Positions 16,314-25,533 of a stretch of DNA of 28,009 bases are shown piece after piece. This DNA is from Elusimicrobiota bacterium. Lineage in GTDB: Bacteria > Elusimicrobiota > UBA5214 > JBBAAG01. The stretch covers positions 1-28,009 of the forward strand of contig JBBAAG010000037.1 in assembly GCA_041658405.1 (NCBI GenBank), written 5' to 3'. Position 1 is the first letter of the stretch, and every line of letters starts with the position of its first letter. The notes under the pieces are model-generated. The model searched no databases, was not told the DNA's origin, and was given only the letters and a program-made list of their open reading frames with translations. The position numbers and the translations under genes are program-made.

Positions 16314-18533
16314 TTGAATTTAATTAATCTATATATATCCGCCACTGTGTTAGGCATAACTTCGTTAATTACACAGATAACACTTCTGCGTGAACTCCTA
16401 ACTGTATACCAAAGCAATGAATTAAACATCGGCCTAACCCTGTCATTATGGCTTATCTTTGTCGGTACCGGCACACTAATATCCAGCTCTTTCAGCAAAT
16501 TATTCACTGCAAAAACACTTAACACAATACACTTCACACTTTCTATACTCATACCATTAACCCTCATAGCTTTACGCTATTCACGTATTATATTGAACCT
16601 CCCTTTTGGAACAAACCTTTCATTCCCGTTATTACTTCTCAACTTTATGTTCACCGCGCCGTTATGCATTATCTATGGCATACAGTTCAACGTTATATCA
16701 ACATTATTACAATCCACGCAGAACGCCAACCCGAATAAAGCATATATTTACGAAACCTTAGGAACCTTTACCGGAGGCATAATATTCAGCTTTATCTTTG
16801 CCGGAAGGATGAACTCATTAACCTTATGTTTACTCATATCAATACTGAACAACATCGTAACGTATTTTATTATAACCAGGAATGATGTGAAAACCAGCCA
16901 ATCGAAGCCAATAAAAGAAGGGTTTTCTAATACAGTTATAGCAACTATTTTACTTTTAACATTGTTTAATTCACAAACCCTAGACTTATCCATCCGCCAA
17001 AAAATGTGGGAAAATAATTATCAGATACTCACTTCGAAAGATACAAAATACGGCAATATACTACTACTTAAACGTGACAACCAATACAGTATCTATGAGA
17101 ACGGCGCACTTACGTTCACCACACAGAATACTGAACACGCGGAATACCTTACACACCTTGCCTTACTCTCAAACCCTAAAATACAAAATGTACTTATAAT
17201 CACCGGCGGGCCGTTGGTGATACAAGAAGTACTGCGTTACCCTAATGTCCGATCAATACTTTATACTGACCTTGACCCGGGACTGGTTGATATATATAAA
17301 CAAATTCCCGCTGGCGCAGCAGTATTTCAAAACAAGAAAGTTACAATAATAAACACTGATGCCAGAAGATATGTCAACAGCACAATAAAAGATAAATTTG
17401 ACGCTGTAATATTATCAGCCCCTGCACCAACAACATTGTTTTTCTCGCGATACTTCACCCAAGAATTTTTTTTATCTTTAAACAACATTTTATCAGCAAA
17501 CGGCATACTAAGTTTATCCTTCCCTTCTTCCGATGTGTATTTAACCAATGAACTTATTAAAATTAACGCAAGCATATATTCTGCTTTGAGGAACTCATTT
17601 CCTTCAACTTACATATTCCCCGGCAACACTGCGTATGCAGTAAGTTACTGTAATTCAAAAACTCCGCAACCAGGAATAAAACAGTACTTAATAAATCTCA
17701 AATTACTAAAACCCAAACCATCAACGCTCAACCGTCACAATCTCCCCTTTAAATTTGATAAATACAAGCTTCAGTACTGGCACAGCACACTTACACGCAG
17801 AGATGAACATTCAATAAACACGGATTCGCATCCCGTAACCTATACCGCGATGATAGCTTTATGGCTGAAATCCACAACACCCGAATTCAACACTTATACC
17901 GTTACCGCTGCACATAATCAATTAACCCGTATTCTAAAAATAATAATCCCAGTTATTTCTGTAATCCTGATATTGGTTTTAGTAACACGCAATCCCAATG
18001 GTTTACAGCTAGGAACAGTATTTTTGTACGGCGGCTTAAGCATGTGCGCAGAAATATTACTTCTCCTGAATTTTCAGGTGATTTACGGTTATCTTTACGA
18101 ACAGATATCCTTACTTATTTCCGCATTTATGATTGGTTTGTGTATCGGCAGTATTCTTGCGGAAAAAATGTTGAATACAAAAACTTTTACCGGCGAAAAA
18201 TTATTACGTTACCTCACCAACTCCACAATCTTCCTATATTTAACAGCATTCATTCTGGGTATCATATTCGTAAACTACTCAATCGCAGGCACACTATTCT
18301 TTATTTCCATGCTACTAATATCCTTGCCGGTAGGCGCAATATATACAACTTCTTTGCATTTCACAAAAAACGCTGGCATCCTGTACTTCTTTGATTTACT
18401 GGGAGCAGGTATTGCGTCACTCAGTGTGACACTATATTTTATCCCGGAATTTGGCATCAGCCTAACTTTTATCCTGACGATTATAGTATTAGCAGTACTC
18501 GCAGCTATTATTAATATGATTAAACTAGATTAA
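16314..18533 (+). CDS. membrane protein with spermidine-synthase-like domain
   Basis: This 739-residue protein is of the spermidine-synthase-like membrane group. Several membrane helices (about residues 5-190 and again about 210-220) precede a soluble Rossmann domain (about 230-520), and further helices follow from about 540 to the end. In the soluble domain ITGGP (296-300), TDLDPGLVDIY (318-328) and NTDARRYV (347-354) match the nucleotide-binding strands of aminopropyltransferases. APAPTTLFFSRYFTQEFF (369-386) corresponds to the segment that usually contains a catalytic Asp, here Ala/Ser. That makes normal spermidine synthesis doubtful. The start is TTG 16314, supported by AAGGG at 8 nt. It is the only plus-strand gene in the window and ends directly against the stop of the opposite gene. 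Confidence 0.8.
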   Translation: MNLINLYISATVLGITSLITQITLLRELLTVYQSNELNIGLTLSLWLIFVGTGTLISSSFSKLFTAKTLNTIHFTLSILIPLTLIALRYSRIILNLPFGTNLSFPLLLLNFMFTAPLCIIYGIQFNVISTLLQSTQNANPNKAYIYETLGTFTGGIIFSFIFAGRMNSLTLCLLISILNNIVTYFIITRNDVKTSQSKPIKEGFSNTVIATILLLTLFNSQTLDLSIRQKMWENNYQILTSKDTKYGNILLLKRDNQYSIYENGALTFTTQNTEHAEYLTHLALLSNPKIQNVLIITGGPLVIQEVLRYPNVRSILYTDLDPGLVDIYKQIPAGAAVFQNKKVTIINTDARRYVNSTIKDKFDAVILSAPAPTTLFFSRYFTQEFFLSLNNILSANGILSLSFPSSDVYLTNELIKINASIYSALRNSFPSTYIFPGNTAYAVSYCNSKTPQPGIKQYLINLKLLKPKPSTLNRHNLPFKFDKYKLQYWHSTLTRRDEHSINTDSHPVTYTAMIALWLKSTTPEFNTYTVTAAHNQLTRILKIIIPVISVILILVLVTRNPNGLQLGTVFLYGGLSMCAEILLLLNFQVIYGYLYEQISLLISAFMIGLCIGSILAEKMLNTKTFTGEKLLRYLTNSTIFLYLTAFILGIIFVNYSIAGTLFFISMLLISLPVGAIYTTSLHFTKNAGILYFFDLLGAGIASLSVTLYFIPEFGISLTFILTIIVLAVLAAIINMIKLD

Positions 18534-18539
18534 TTAATC
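18528..18539. repeat. 12-bp palindrome across two convergent stop codons
   Basis: The perfect palindrome GATTAATTAATC contains the TAA of the plus-strand gene and the TAA of the minus-strand gene back to back. It has too little G+C for a factor-independent terminator, and no T-run follows on either side. Confidence 0.4.
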
Positions 18540-19271
18540 CCCTATTTTCTCACCGTATATAACAACCGATCCTGCAATCTCACGAAATACGGGCATACTT
18601 TCAATTATACTGCCTAAGAATGATACTGCCGAAATCAAAGGTTTTGGTACAAAAGGATGCAAAAAATCGTAAGGAAACGTTTTTGTATTTATGAACCCCG
18701 CATTTTTAATCACTTTTTCAACTTGCCAGCGTATAAACGCGGCTTCATCCGGGCTATCACCCATAGCTTCCTTAATAACCCCGACATTTTTTTGTACCAA
18801 AATCTGGGGGTTCAGCATATTAGGTTCAGCAAAAACCATCCTACCTCCGGGTTTTAGAACCCTTAGTATTTCTTTAAACGCAAGCCCGATATTAAGATGA
18901 TGCAAGATAGAACTGCCAAACACAACATCAAACGTTTTATCGGTACAGGTCAACGCCATAGCATCTTCCCGAACAAACCGCGCGTCTTTACATTCAATCC
19001 TTGCTTTCTCCAGTAAATCATCAACGATATCAGTAGCTATAATCTCAGCGCCTGTACGTGCATAAACTAACCGTGTAAATAACCCTGTCCCACAGCCAAT
19101 CTCCAGGACTTTATCAGTTTTTTTTATCTTAGCTAATTCCACAAAAATAGCAGCACGCCGGTTTGCGCGTACACGTCCCGCAGGACTTCCCCAGCCCCAG
19201 ATATCTTCCGCGGCATGCAAAATTTTTTTCCCGTGTTTTACTTCATTATCAATACGTTTATTTTCAGTCAT
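18534..19271 (-). CDS. class I SAM-dependent methyltransferase
   Basis: This 245-residue Rossmann methyltransferase has motif I VLEIGCGTGLF (55-65), the acidic end of strand 2 at IIATDIVD (77-84), and FVREDAMALTC with FDVVFGSSILHHL for the remaining SAM-binding parts. GGRMVFAEPNMLNPQ resembles small-molecule or lipid methyltransferases of the Methyltransf_11 type. It is the last gene of the glycosyl/methyl transfer cluster, starting 7 nt after the GT-C gene with a weak ribosome site. The substrate is unknown. A glycan or lipid product of the upstream transferases is the simplest guess. Confidence 0.85.
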   Translation of the reverse strand: MTENKRIDNEVKHGKKILHAAEDIWGWGSPAGRVRANRRAAIFVELAKIKKTDKVLEIGCGTGLFTRLVYARTGAEIIATDIVDDLLEKARIECKDARFVREDAMALTCTDKTFDVVFGSSILHHLNIGLAFKEILRVLKPGGRMVFAEPNMLNPQILVQKNVGVIKEAMGDSPDEAAFIRWQVEKVIKNAGFINTKTFPYDFLHPFVPKPLISAVSFLGSIIESMPVFREIAGSVVIYGEKIGD

Positions 19272-19278
19272 ATATTAT

Positions 19279-20895
19279 CTATTTAAACACACTTGCAATT
19301 TCATAAACATATACTTTCTTCAGGTTAGCTTCATTCAAATACTTTATTGCACCAGGATCGTTGTCTATAACAATATTCTCTATCTGATACTTATGGTCAA
19401 ACACTTTAAAGGGTTTCTTCAGCCTAAGAATCGCAGTAACTTCTTTCTCAAGCTCATTATGGTTATACTCGTTTATATCAAACTCCTTAATTAAATACTT
19501 AATCTTCCTTTCCTTTGCCATTGTAAGTATATCCTTGACAGTGTTCAACCTGTCAGAATTAGCATAAACTTTTTTACCGAGATAAAACTGCATATAAGGC
19601 CACGCGCAGAGGCTTGCAACTTCAGTCTCGCCGGTAGATTTAATAAATGATGCTACATCAGGATAGCCGGATTTAAGATTTATCAGTACCCCTGCAATCA
19701 CAACATTTTGTATTACTACTAAAACCCCTATTAATATAACCACTGCCTTTAATACCGGCAATTTCAATCCGGTATAAAAATCACAACCAGTTTTCGCAAG
19801 CATGATATAGGTAAACGGAAATATTATGGATAACAACCTGGCAACTGTAACCCCTGGTTTCATAGTCCAAACAACAAATATTACCGCTGTATTTATTAAT
19901 AACAAGGCTTCAATAAAATTAAACTTTTTAAAATTCTTAATCAAGAAATATCCAACCGACGTTACTAACGCATACAAAAAAACCCAACCATTATTCAACA
20001 AAATAGCTTTAATATAGAACAACACATCGTAATTAGTAACGGCTTCACGGATATTCAATCCCTGTACAGTCCACCCAAACTGCCTTGCGAAATACTCAAA
20101 ATATGTCATTGCTACTATACCCTCAAGTTTATTACCTAAAAATGCTTTTATCAGCATATACACAATTTGGTATGAGACCGGAATAATCAGTAATCCGAGT
20201 ATATAAATCCCCATATTTTTAACGGCACTGTTAAACTTCGTATTCTTCCACTCTTTTATCAAACTATACACAAAGATTAGAGCCATAACAAAAATACTGC
20301 TGACCAACGCGGTATAGTGACATGTAACCGCCATACCGGCAGTTATACCGGACAAAAACACGTGTTTTATCTCCCACTGCCTGTTATACGCCGATACAAG
20401 CAATAAGATACTTAGTGTGAAAAAAAACAAGCATGCAGATAATGGCAACCCATTACGTGCGTACAGTATATCGTAACCGCTTACCGCCATTAATAAACAC
20501 GCAGTGGATGCGATATATAAATTATTGTAGATACGCATGGACAGTACGTATACCAATATCAATGTCAATAAACTAAATAGAGTGGACATTAAATGCCCAC
20601 TATAATCCCTGGAACCAAAAACCGTACTGGCAATAGATAATAATGTAATAAATCCCGGCTTTGCCACACCGGTCGGGAAAATACATCCTTTATCAATAAG
20701 TTCTGATTTAAGCCCTGCAACACTTTTTTGTTTATTTCCGTTGAATACATAATGTAAAACCGTGGGTACTGTTTTTGCTTCAAGCGCGTAATATGCTTCA
20801 TCCCAATAAAATAACCCGTGTGTACCAAAATTCACTAACCTTGGCACAAGCGCAAGAACCACGATTATTAATAGAGGAATTACTTTTTTACCCAT
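19279..20895 (-). CDS. GT-C type membrane glycosyltransferase (PMT_2/ArnT-like)
   Basis: This 538-residue integral membrane protein has about ten or more helices in the N-terminal two-thirds and a soluble C-terminal domain after about residue 420. The first external loop has WDEAYYALEA (31-40), with the Asp/Glu pair expected to be catalytic in GT-C enzymes that use lipid-linked sugars. GVAKPGFITLL and ARNGLPLSACLFF are further family-like blocks. It likely moves a sugar from a polyprenyl-phosphate donor to a lipid or protein at the outer face of the cytoplasmic membrane. Its ATG overlaps the end of the methyltransferase gene by 16 nt. The acceptor cannot be named. Confidence 0.85.
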   Translation of the reverse strand: MGKKVIPLLIIVVLALVPRLVNFGTHGLFYWDEAYYALEAKTVPTVLHYVFNGNKQKSVAGLKSELIDKGCIFPTGVAKPGFITLLSIASTVFGSRDYSGHLMSTLFSLLTLILVYVLSMRIYNNLYIASTACLLMAVSGYDILYARNGLPLSACLFFFTLSILLLVSAYNRQWEIKHVFLSGITAGMAVTCHYTALVSSIFVMALIFVYSLIKEWKNTKFNSAVKNMGIYILGLLIIPVSYQIVYMLIKAFLGNKLEGIVAMTYFEYFARQFGWTVQGLNIREAVTNYDVLFYIKAILLNNGWVFLYALVTSVGYFLIKNFKKFNFIEALLLINTAVIFVVWTMKPGVTVARLLSIIFPFTYIMLAKTGCDFYTGLKLPVLKAVVILIGVLVVIQNVVIAGVLINLKSGYPDVASFIKSTGETEVASLCAWPYMQFYLGKKVYANSDRLNTVKDILTMAKERKIKYLIKEFDINEYNHNELEKEVTAILRLKKPFKVFDHKYQIENIVIDNDPGAIKYLNEANLKKVYVYEIASVFK

Positions 20896-21512
20896 TTCGT
20901 TACCGTGTATAAAGACAAATCCAGGGGCGTTATGACAGGAAATTTAACTAATAGCTGCAGATCAAACTTTTTTCGTAATTCAGCAATAACTTTATTATGA
21001 CCGGACACATGTTCTTTATCATGATCAAACCCGAGTATCTTGAATAACCCGTCTGTAATAACATTTTTTGTGGGAATACCTACTATTAAGAAACCTTTTT
21101 CCGCCAAAATTCTATGAATTTCCTCAACTGCCGTTTTCGTGTCCTCTATATGCTCCATAACACTTAAACATACTACGCAATCAAATTGACCGGTTAAGTA
21201 CTCCATCTTAAGAATATCGCCGGTTGATAACTGCGCATTAACACCTTCCTTTACCAGCATTTCATGCACTAACTTAACATTAGAATGAATATCCATACCG
21301 TACAATGACGCGCAATGTACCGAAAGTTCCGGAAGAAATATGCCGCTGCCATACCCTATCTCCAACAAATTATTGCAGTGCACGGTTTTAACAACCTTTT
21401 CTGCCATTTTTAAACGTTTTAGATACATGAATCCGGTTAATGGTTTATAGTAATACTCGATAGGATCTTCAGAATTAGTAACACGCATATTAGACTTCTG
21501 TGGTAGTTTCAT
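20880..21512 (-). CDS. class I SAM-dependent methyltransferase
   Basis: This 210-residue methyltransferase has motif I LLEIGYGSGIF (49-59, usually GCGSG, here Tyr in place of Cys), strand 2 YGMDIHSNV, then LSTGDILKMEYLTGQFDCVVCLSVMEHI. The lid is followed by GFLIVGIPTKNVIT. It is related to the Methyltransf_11/UbiE-like group seen in polysaccharide gene clusters. It is cytoplasmic and has no extra domain. GGTGGAG about 10 nt before ATG 21512 is the ribosome site. It lies between the MT/GT2 fusion and the GT-C gene, so a sugar or polyprenyl-linked acceptor is likely. Confidence 0.85.
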   Translation of the reverse strand: MKLPQKSNMRVTNSEDPIEYYYKPLTGFMYLKRLKMAEKVVKTVHCNNLLEIGYGSGIFLPELSVHCASLYGMDIHSNVKLVHEMLVKEGVNAQLSTGDILKMEYLTGQFDCVVCLSVMEHIEDTKTAVEEIHRILAEKGFLIVGIPTKNVITDGLFKILGFDHDKEHVSGHNKVIAELRKKFDLQLLVKFPVITPLDLSLYTVTKWVKK

Positions 21513-21538
21513 CTTATATATTCTCCACCCGTGGCTAT

Positions 21539-22972
21539 TTAGAACAACACAAACCTTTTAAAAGCCACCCATACCATCTTTAACAGCAACATCCCGTGTT
21601 TTACCACCTGTGTCTTCGGTGCGCCGTATACACGCGGGATATAATGTACAGGCACCTCCGCGACTTTCATATTATTCTTGATTACACTGTAGATAAGTTC
21701 GAAATCACCAAACGGGTCAAAATCACCCCATACCTTCAACGCATCAGTGATCTTTGTACGATAATTATTTTTTGAGATAGCTTTTAAACCGCATAACGTA
21801 TCCGTAAAACGTTGACCCAGGAGTAATGAAAAAATAATACCAAACGAGCGGTTGCCTATATGATTAACAAACGGCATACTATCTTTATCCATACGGTAAA
21901 CAAGCCGGCTTCCGTTGATATACTCTCCTATACCAGCTTTATATACATCATAAAATAACTGTACTTCTTCAGGTGGGGTAGTGAGGTCTGCTTCCAGTAG
22001 TATCATAAAATCACCGTTTGCGTTAAGATACCCTTTTCTGCAAGCGTCCGCTTTACCTTTACCATCCTGGATATACAACTTAATATCTTTTTCAGGATAT
22101 TTTGTGATAATACGTTCAACTTCCGTGCGGGTATTATCCTTGGATCCGCCTTCCACAAACACGATCTCCGTATGCTTACCCATTACAGGTATACGCTGCA
22201 CCAGAGGCTCAACATTTTTCTCTTCATCCCTGACACACAAGATCACAGATACTGTCATATCCTCCGCATTCTCCGGAGGTATCAACATACGCGATACACA
22301 GTATTGCATAATACACAACCTGCGCAGAAAAGGTATCTTTGCAAAGAATTTGTTCAAAATCTCGCTGATGACCGGTATGTATTTAGGGAACAATAAAGAA
22401 TACCCGCGCTTGACCGGCTGATAGCCAGTGATCTCCAAAAAATTTTCTACATCATCGATTGATAACCAGTTATGGTTCATCTCCGGCATTTTTAACCCAA
22501 CTTTTTCGCCGAACTTCAGTAATGGCTGCCATATCGGATTGTACTGCATAACAATTACGCGTGTATCACTGGTACAATGTTTTGTTATACGTTTGAACAA
22601 TTTCTGAATATCCGCGGTTTCACTTAATGTGTTATTCAGGATAATATAATCAAACTTTTCATCTTCAGCGAAAGGAAACTTATCTTTCTCAATATCTGCA
22701 CAAACAAATTTAGTATTGGTTTCCGGATAATTCTTACCTGCAAGCTCAACCATCTTCGGACTGATATCAATCCCTATACCGTATGAAGGTTTTAAACTCG
22801 CCAACAACGCACCGTTATGGCAGGACAGGTCAAGTACTTTACAGTTTTGCATTACTGCAAACCCCAATACCTCTTTTATAGTATTGTGGTAATACTTATT
22901 CCTACCCTGCCATTCATCAATTGTCCCGGCATAGTACTCGTAATGAGTGATAATATCAGCTTTATTAATCAA
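21539..22972 (-). CDS. fused methyltransferase and GT2 glycosyltransferase
   Basis: This 477-residue fusion has two parts. Residues about 1-195 form a class I methyltransferase: VLDLSCHNGALL at 46-57, GIGIDISPKMVEL at 65-77 and FDYIILNNTLSET. Residues about 238 to the end form a family 2 glycosyltransferase of the dolichyl-phosphate mannose synthase/GtrB type: VSVILCVRDEEKNVEPLV, EIVFVEGGSKDNT and LEADLTTPPEEV, the last replacing the usual DADL. The C-terminus lacks obvious membrane helices apart from a hydrophobic VWVAFKRFVLF end. The start is TTG 22972, supported by GGAGAAG at 6 nt. It likely makes a polyprenyl-phosphate sugar donor for the GT-C enzyme downstream, with a methyl transfer step linked to it. 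The fusion order is seen directly. The coupling is inference. Confidence 0.85.
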   Translation of the reverse strand: MINKADIITHYEYYAGTIDEWQGRNKYYHNTIKEVLGFAVMQNCKVLDLSCHNGALLASLKPSYGIGIDISPKMVELAGKNYPETNTKFVCADIEKDKFPFAEDEKFDYIILNNTLSETADIQKLFKRITKHCTSDTRVIVMQYNPIWQPLLKFGEKVGLKMPEMNHNWLSIDDVENFLEITGYQPVKRGYSLLFPKYIPVISEILNKFFAKIPFLRRLCIMQYCVSRMLIPPENAEDMTVSVILCVRDEEKNVEPLVQRIPVMGKHTEIVFVEGGSKDNTRTEVERIITKYPEKDIKLYIQDGKGKADACRKGYLNANGDFMILLEADLTTPPEEVQLFYDVYKAGIGEYINGSRLVYRMDKDSMPFVNHIGNRSFGIIFSLLLGQRFTDTLCGLKAISKNNYRTKITDALKVWGDFDPFGDFELIYSVIKNNMKVAEVPVHYIPRVYGAPKTQVVKHGMLLLKMVWVAFKRFVLF

Positions 22973-23005
22973 AGAAAACTTCTCCGTTCATAAGTTACCA
23001 ACCCA

Positions 23006-23968
23006 CTACTTAGCATCCCCCGCAGGAACCGCTGCTGCTGCAGCAATGCCATCCGCATGAAGTTTTTGTAAACGATTCCACTTGCGGTCAATTTCGTTCT
23101 GCATCTTAGCCACAACATCCTGGCTGTCTGGTGACATCAAATGCTTAAACCGCACCTGAGTTTTCAAAAATTCAGTAACCGGCTTCTTTTCTTTTGGTTT
23201 ATACGTAACCCTATACGTCCCGTCCACCACTTCGTATAACGGCCAAAAACAAGTATCCGCCGCGAGTTTACCAATATCTGTTATAGTCTCCGGAGCATGT
23301 CCCCATCCCAACCGGCACGGCTGAAGTACATTAATAAAAGTCGGACCGTCGGTATCCAACGCTTTCTGTACCTTATTTACAAGGTCACTCCAAAACCCTA
23401 CTGCCGATTGAGCGACATAAGGAATACTGTGAGCAACCATTATTTCTGTAAGATCCTTCCGTTGTTGTTCCTTCCCTTTTTTTTCTTTACCCGTGGGAGC
23501 AGTAGTGGTATACGCTCCAATCGGCGTAGCGGATGAACGCTGTATCCCGGTATTCATATACGCTCCGTTGTCATAACATACATATAACATCCTATGTCCG
23601 CGCTCCATTGCACCGGACAAAGATTGTAATCCTATATCATATGTCCCGCCGTCACCACCAAACGCGATGAACCGTATATCTTTATTAATTTTCCCCTGAC
23701 GTTTAAGTGAACGATATGTCGCTTCTATTCCACTACATGAAGCTGCTGCGTTCTCAAATGCGCTATGAAACCATGACGTCTTCCACGCGGAATACGGAAA
23801 TATTGTAGAAGAAACTTCAAGACAACCCGTAGCATTTGCTACTACTACCGGCGTATTCGCTGCCATTAACACCTGCCGGGCAATAATACCCGCACCACAA
23901 CCTGCGCACAGCCTATGCCCTCCAGTAAACAACTCAGGCTTTTTTGCTAAATCTCTTATTGTAGCCAT
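23006..23968 (-). CDS. porB: pyruvate:ferredoxin oxidoreductase, beta subunit
   Basis: This 320-residue beta subunit binds thiamine diphosphate and one [4Fe-4S] cluster. The cluster Cys set is visible: C21 and C24 in RLCAGCGAG, C49 in ATGCLE and C218 in LQPCRLGW. The thiamine motif is FGGDGGTYDIG (103-113) with N134/N139 in YDNGAYMNTGIQRS. The SSATPIGAYTT block is typical of pyruvate-type enzymes as opposed to 2-oxoglutarate or branched-chain types. The C-terminus has an Ala-rich tail (AAAAAVPAG). It follows porA by 37 nt and is the last gene of the por set. The complex splits pyruvate and CoA to acetyl-CoA, CO2 and reduced ferredoxin, or runs in reverse. Confidence 0.95.
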   Translation of the reverse strand: MATIRDLAKKPELFTGGHRLCAGCGAGIIARQVLMAANTPVVVANATGCLEVSSTIFPYSAWKTSWFHSAFENAAASCSGIEATYRSLKRQGKINKDIRFIAFGGDGGTYDIGLQSLSGAMERGHRMLYVCYDNGAYMNTGIQRSSATPIGAYTTTAPTGKEKKGKEQQRKDLTEIMVAHSIPYVAQSAVGFWSDLVNKVQKALDTDGPTFINVLQPCRLGWGHAPETITDIGKLAADTCFWPLYEVVDGTYRVTYKPKEKKPVTEFLKTQVRFKHLMSPDSQDVVAKMQNEIDRKWNRLQKLHADGIAAAAAVPAGDAK

Positions 23969-24005
23969 GTTATATTTATCCCTTTCTTAAAAATATTCTT
24001 ACGAC

Positions 24006-25178
24006 CTATTCCCGAACGCCGATATAGTTTATCTTAGACCCAACTTTTCCAGCACTCAATATCTTGCCAAGTTCTTCATAAATATATCTAATATCATTTA
24101 AGTCAAACTCGCGCCCGCCAAGGCCGTAGATATAGTTCGTCATCAAAGGCCGTTTATCAAGGTCATACAACGCTGACCGTACTTCATCAAAAATCGGCCC
24201 GCCAAAACCGTCACATGAATCTGAACGATCCAGAACAGCTACGGATTTAACATTTTTCAATTCTTCCGCTAATGCATCCGCCGCAAACGGACGGAAGACG
24301 CGTAGTTTCAGCATCCCAACCTTTTTCCCCTGTTTTCTAAGTTCAGAAATAACATTTTTTGCAGTCCCTGCAGCTGAACCTATAACGACAAGCGCTAATT
24401 CCGCGTCATCCATATTAACTTTTTCCCATAAACCGTACTCGCGCCCAAACTTTTTACCAAACTCTTTTCCAACATTAAGCACGATATCTTTGGATTTAAC
24501 CATCGCATCTGCCAACTGCCTGCGATGCTCAAAATAATAATCCTGTAGGTCAATCGCGCCAAGCGTAAATGGATTATCTACGTCCAGCAAGTACCGTTCG
24601 GGTTTATAGTCGCCAACAAAAGCCTGCACCTGCGCGTCTTCAAGTAATTTTACAACTTCCATGCAATGACTGATAATAAAACCATCCATTGTTGAAATCA
24701 CAGGTAACTTTGCGGTTTCCGCAATTTTTACTGCCTGTATAATATTATCATAAGCTTCCTGCGTATTTTCAGCATGTAATTGTATCCACCCGGAATCACG
24801 GGTACCCATGACATCGGATTGATCACCGTGTATATTTATGGGGCTTGATAACGCGCGGTTAGCTACTCCCATAACTATCGGCATCCTCAACCCGGCTGCG
24901 ATATATAACATTTCCCACATCAATGCCAAACCCTGGCTTGACGTTCCAGTCATTGCACGCGCACCTGCGGCTGATGCGCCGATACACGCGGACATCGCAG
25001 AGTGTTCGCTCTCCACTGCTACATATTCGGTTTTCACTAATCCATCAGCGACAAACTGCGAAAATATCTGTACTATTTCAGTTGCCGGTGTTATAGGGTA
25101 TGCCGCAACAACGTCAGGATTAATCTGGCGCATAGCTTCGGCAACCGCTTCGTTCCCGGTTTTAGCTATATCTTTCAT
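24006..25178 (-). CDS. porA: pyruvate:ferredoxin oxidoreductase, alpha subunit
   Basis: This 390-residue alpha subunit is full length for the four-subunit enzyme. GNEAVAEAM (8-16) and AAYPITPATEI (25-35) form the pyrimidine-binding start. The long blocks VAVESEHSAMSACIGASAAG and TGTSSQGLALMWEMLYIAAG carry the conserved Glu that activates thiamine. A Rossmann-like domain II starts near LALVVIGSAAGTAKNVI, and GMLKLRVFRPF is typical. It sits between porD (28 nt) and porB (37 nt), with AAAGGAG before ATG 25178. Spacing and order match the usual gamma-delta-alpha-beta layout. Confidence 0.95.
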   Translation of the reverse strand: MKDIAKTGNEAVAEAMRQINPDVVAAYPITPATEIVQIFSQFVADGLVKTEYVAVESEHSAMSACIGASAAGARAMTGTSSQGLALMWEMLYIAAGLRMPIVMGVANRALSSPINIHGDQSDVMGTRDSGWIQLHAENTQEAYDNIIQAVKIAETAKLPVISTMDGFIISHCMEVVKLLEDAQVQAFVGDYKPERYLLDVDNPFTLGAIDLQDYYFEHRRQLADAMVKSKDIVLNVGKEFGKKFGREYGLWEKVNMDDAELALVVIGSAAGTAKNVISELRKQGKKVGMLKLRVFRPFAADALAEELKNVKSVAVLDRSDSCDGFGGPIFDEVRSALYDLDKRPLMTNYIYGLGGREFDLNDIRYIYEELGKILSAGKVGSKINYIGVRE

Positions 25179-25206
25179 ATATAATAGACTCCTTTCACCT
25201 TCCTAC

Positions 25207-25506
25207 TTATTTCCCTTGCCGAAACTTTTCTTCGGGTTCCATCTTAATAGCCTTCTCTTTTAACGGACAAACATGAGCGCAAATCCCGCATCCTTTACAA
25301 TGATCGTAATTGATCCCGCACATTTTACCGTCTTTAGTAATGATAGCGCTATCCGGACAATACACCCAGCACATAAGGTCGTGTTTACACTTAGTAGAAT
25401 CCCAAACCGGGCGTTCGGACCTCCAATCACCTGTTTTAAAATTTGCAGCTGTTCCCGGTGCGAGTATATCACCTTCCGGCAACTCTTTCCATCCTTGCTT
25501 CTTCAT
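25207..25506 (-). CDS. porD: pyruvate:ferredoxin oxidoreductase, delta (ferredoxin) subunit
   Basis: This 99-residue ferredoxin-type subunit passes electrons from the thiamine/Fe-S core to ferredoxin. The second cluster motif is complete: C70-x2-C73-x2-C76-x3-C80-P. The first reads C40-K-H-D43-L-M-C46-x3-C50-P, so the second Cys position holds Asp. That could give an Asp-ligated [4Fe-4S] or a [3Fe-4S] cluster. An extra Cys (C63) lies between the motifs. AAGGAG at 8 nt supports ATG 25506. The gene lies 27 nt after porC. The N-terminal 30 residues (KELPEGDILAPGTAA) are typical of PorD. Confidence 0.94.
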   Translation of the reverse strand: MKKQGWKELPEGDILAPGTAANFKTGDWRSERPVWDSTKCKHDLMCWVYCPDSAIITKDGKMCGINYDHCKGCGICAHVCPLKEKAIKMEPEEKFRQGK

Positions 25507-25533
25507 TATGACAACTCCTTCTAAAATATATAC

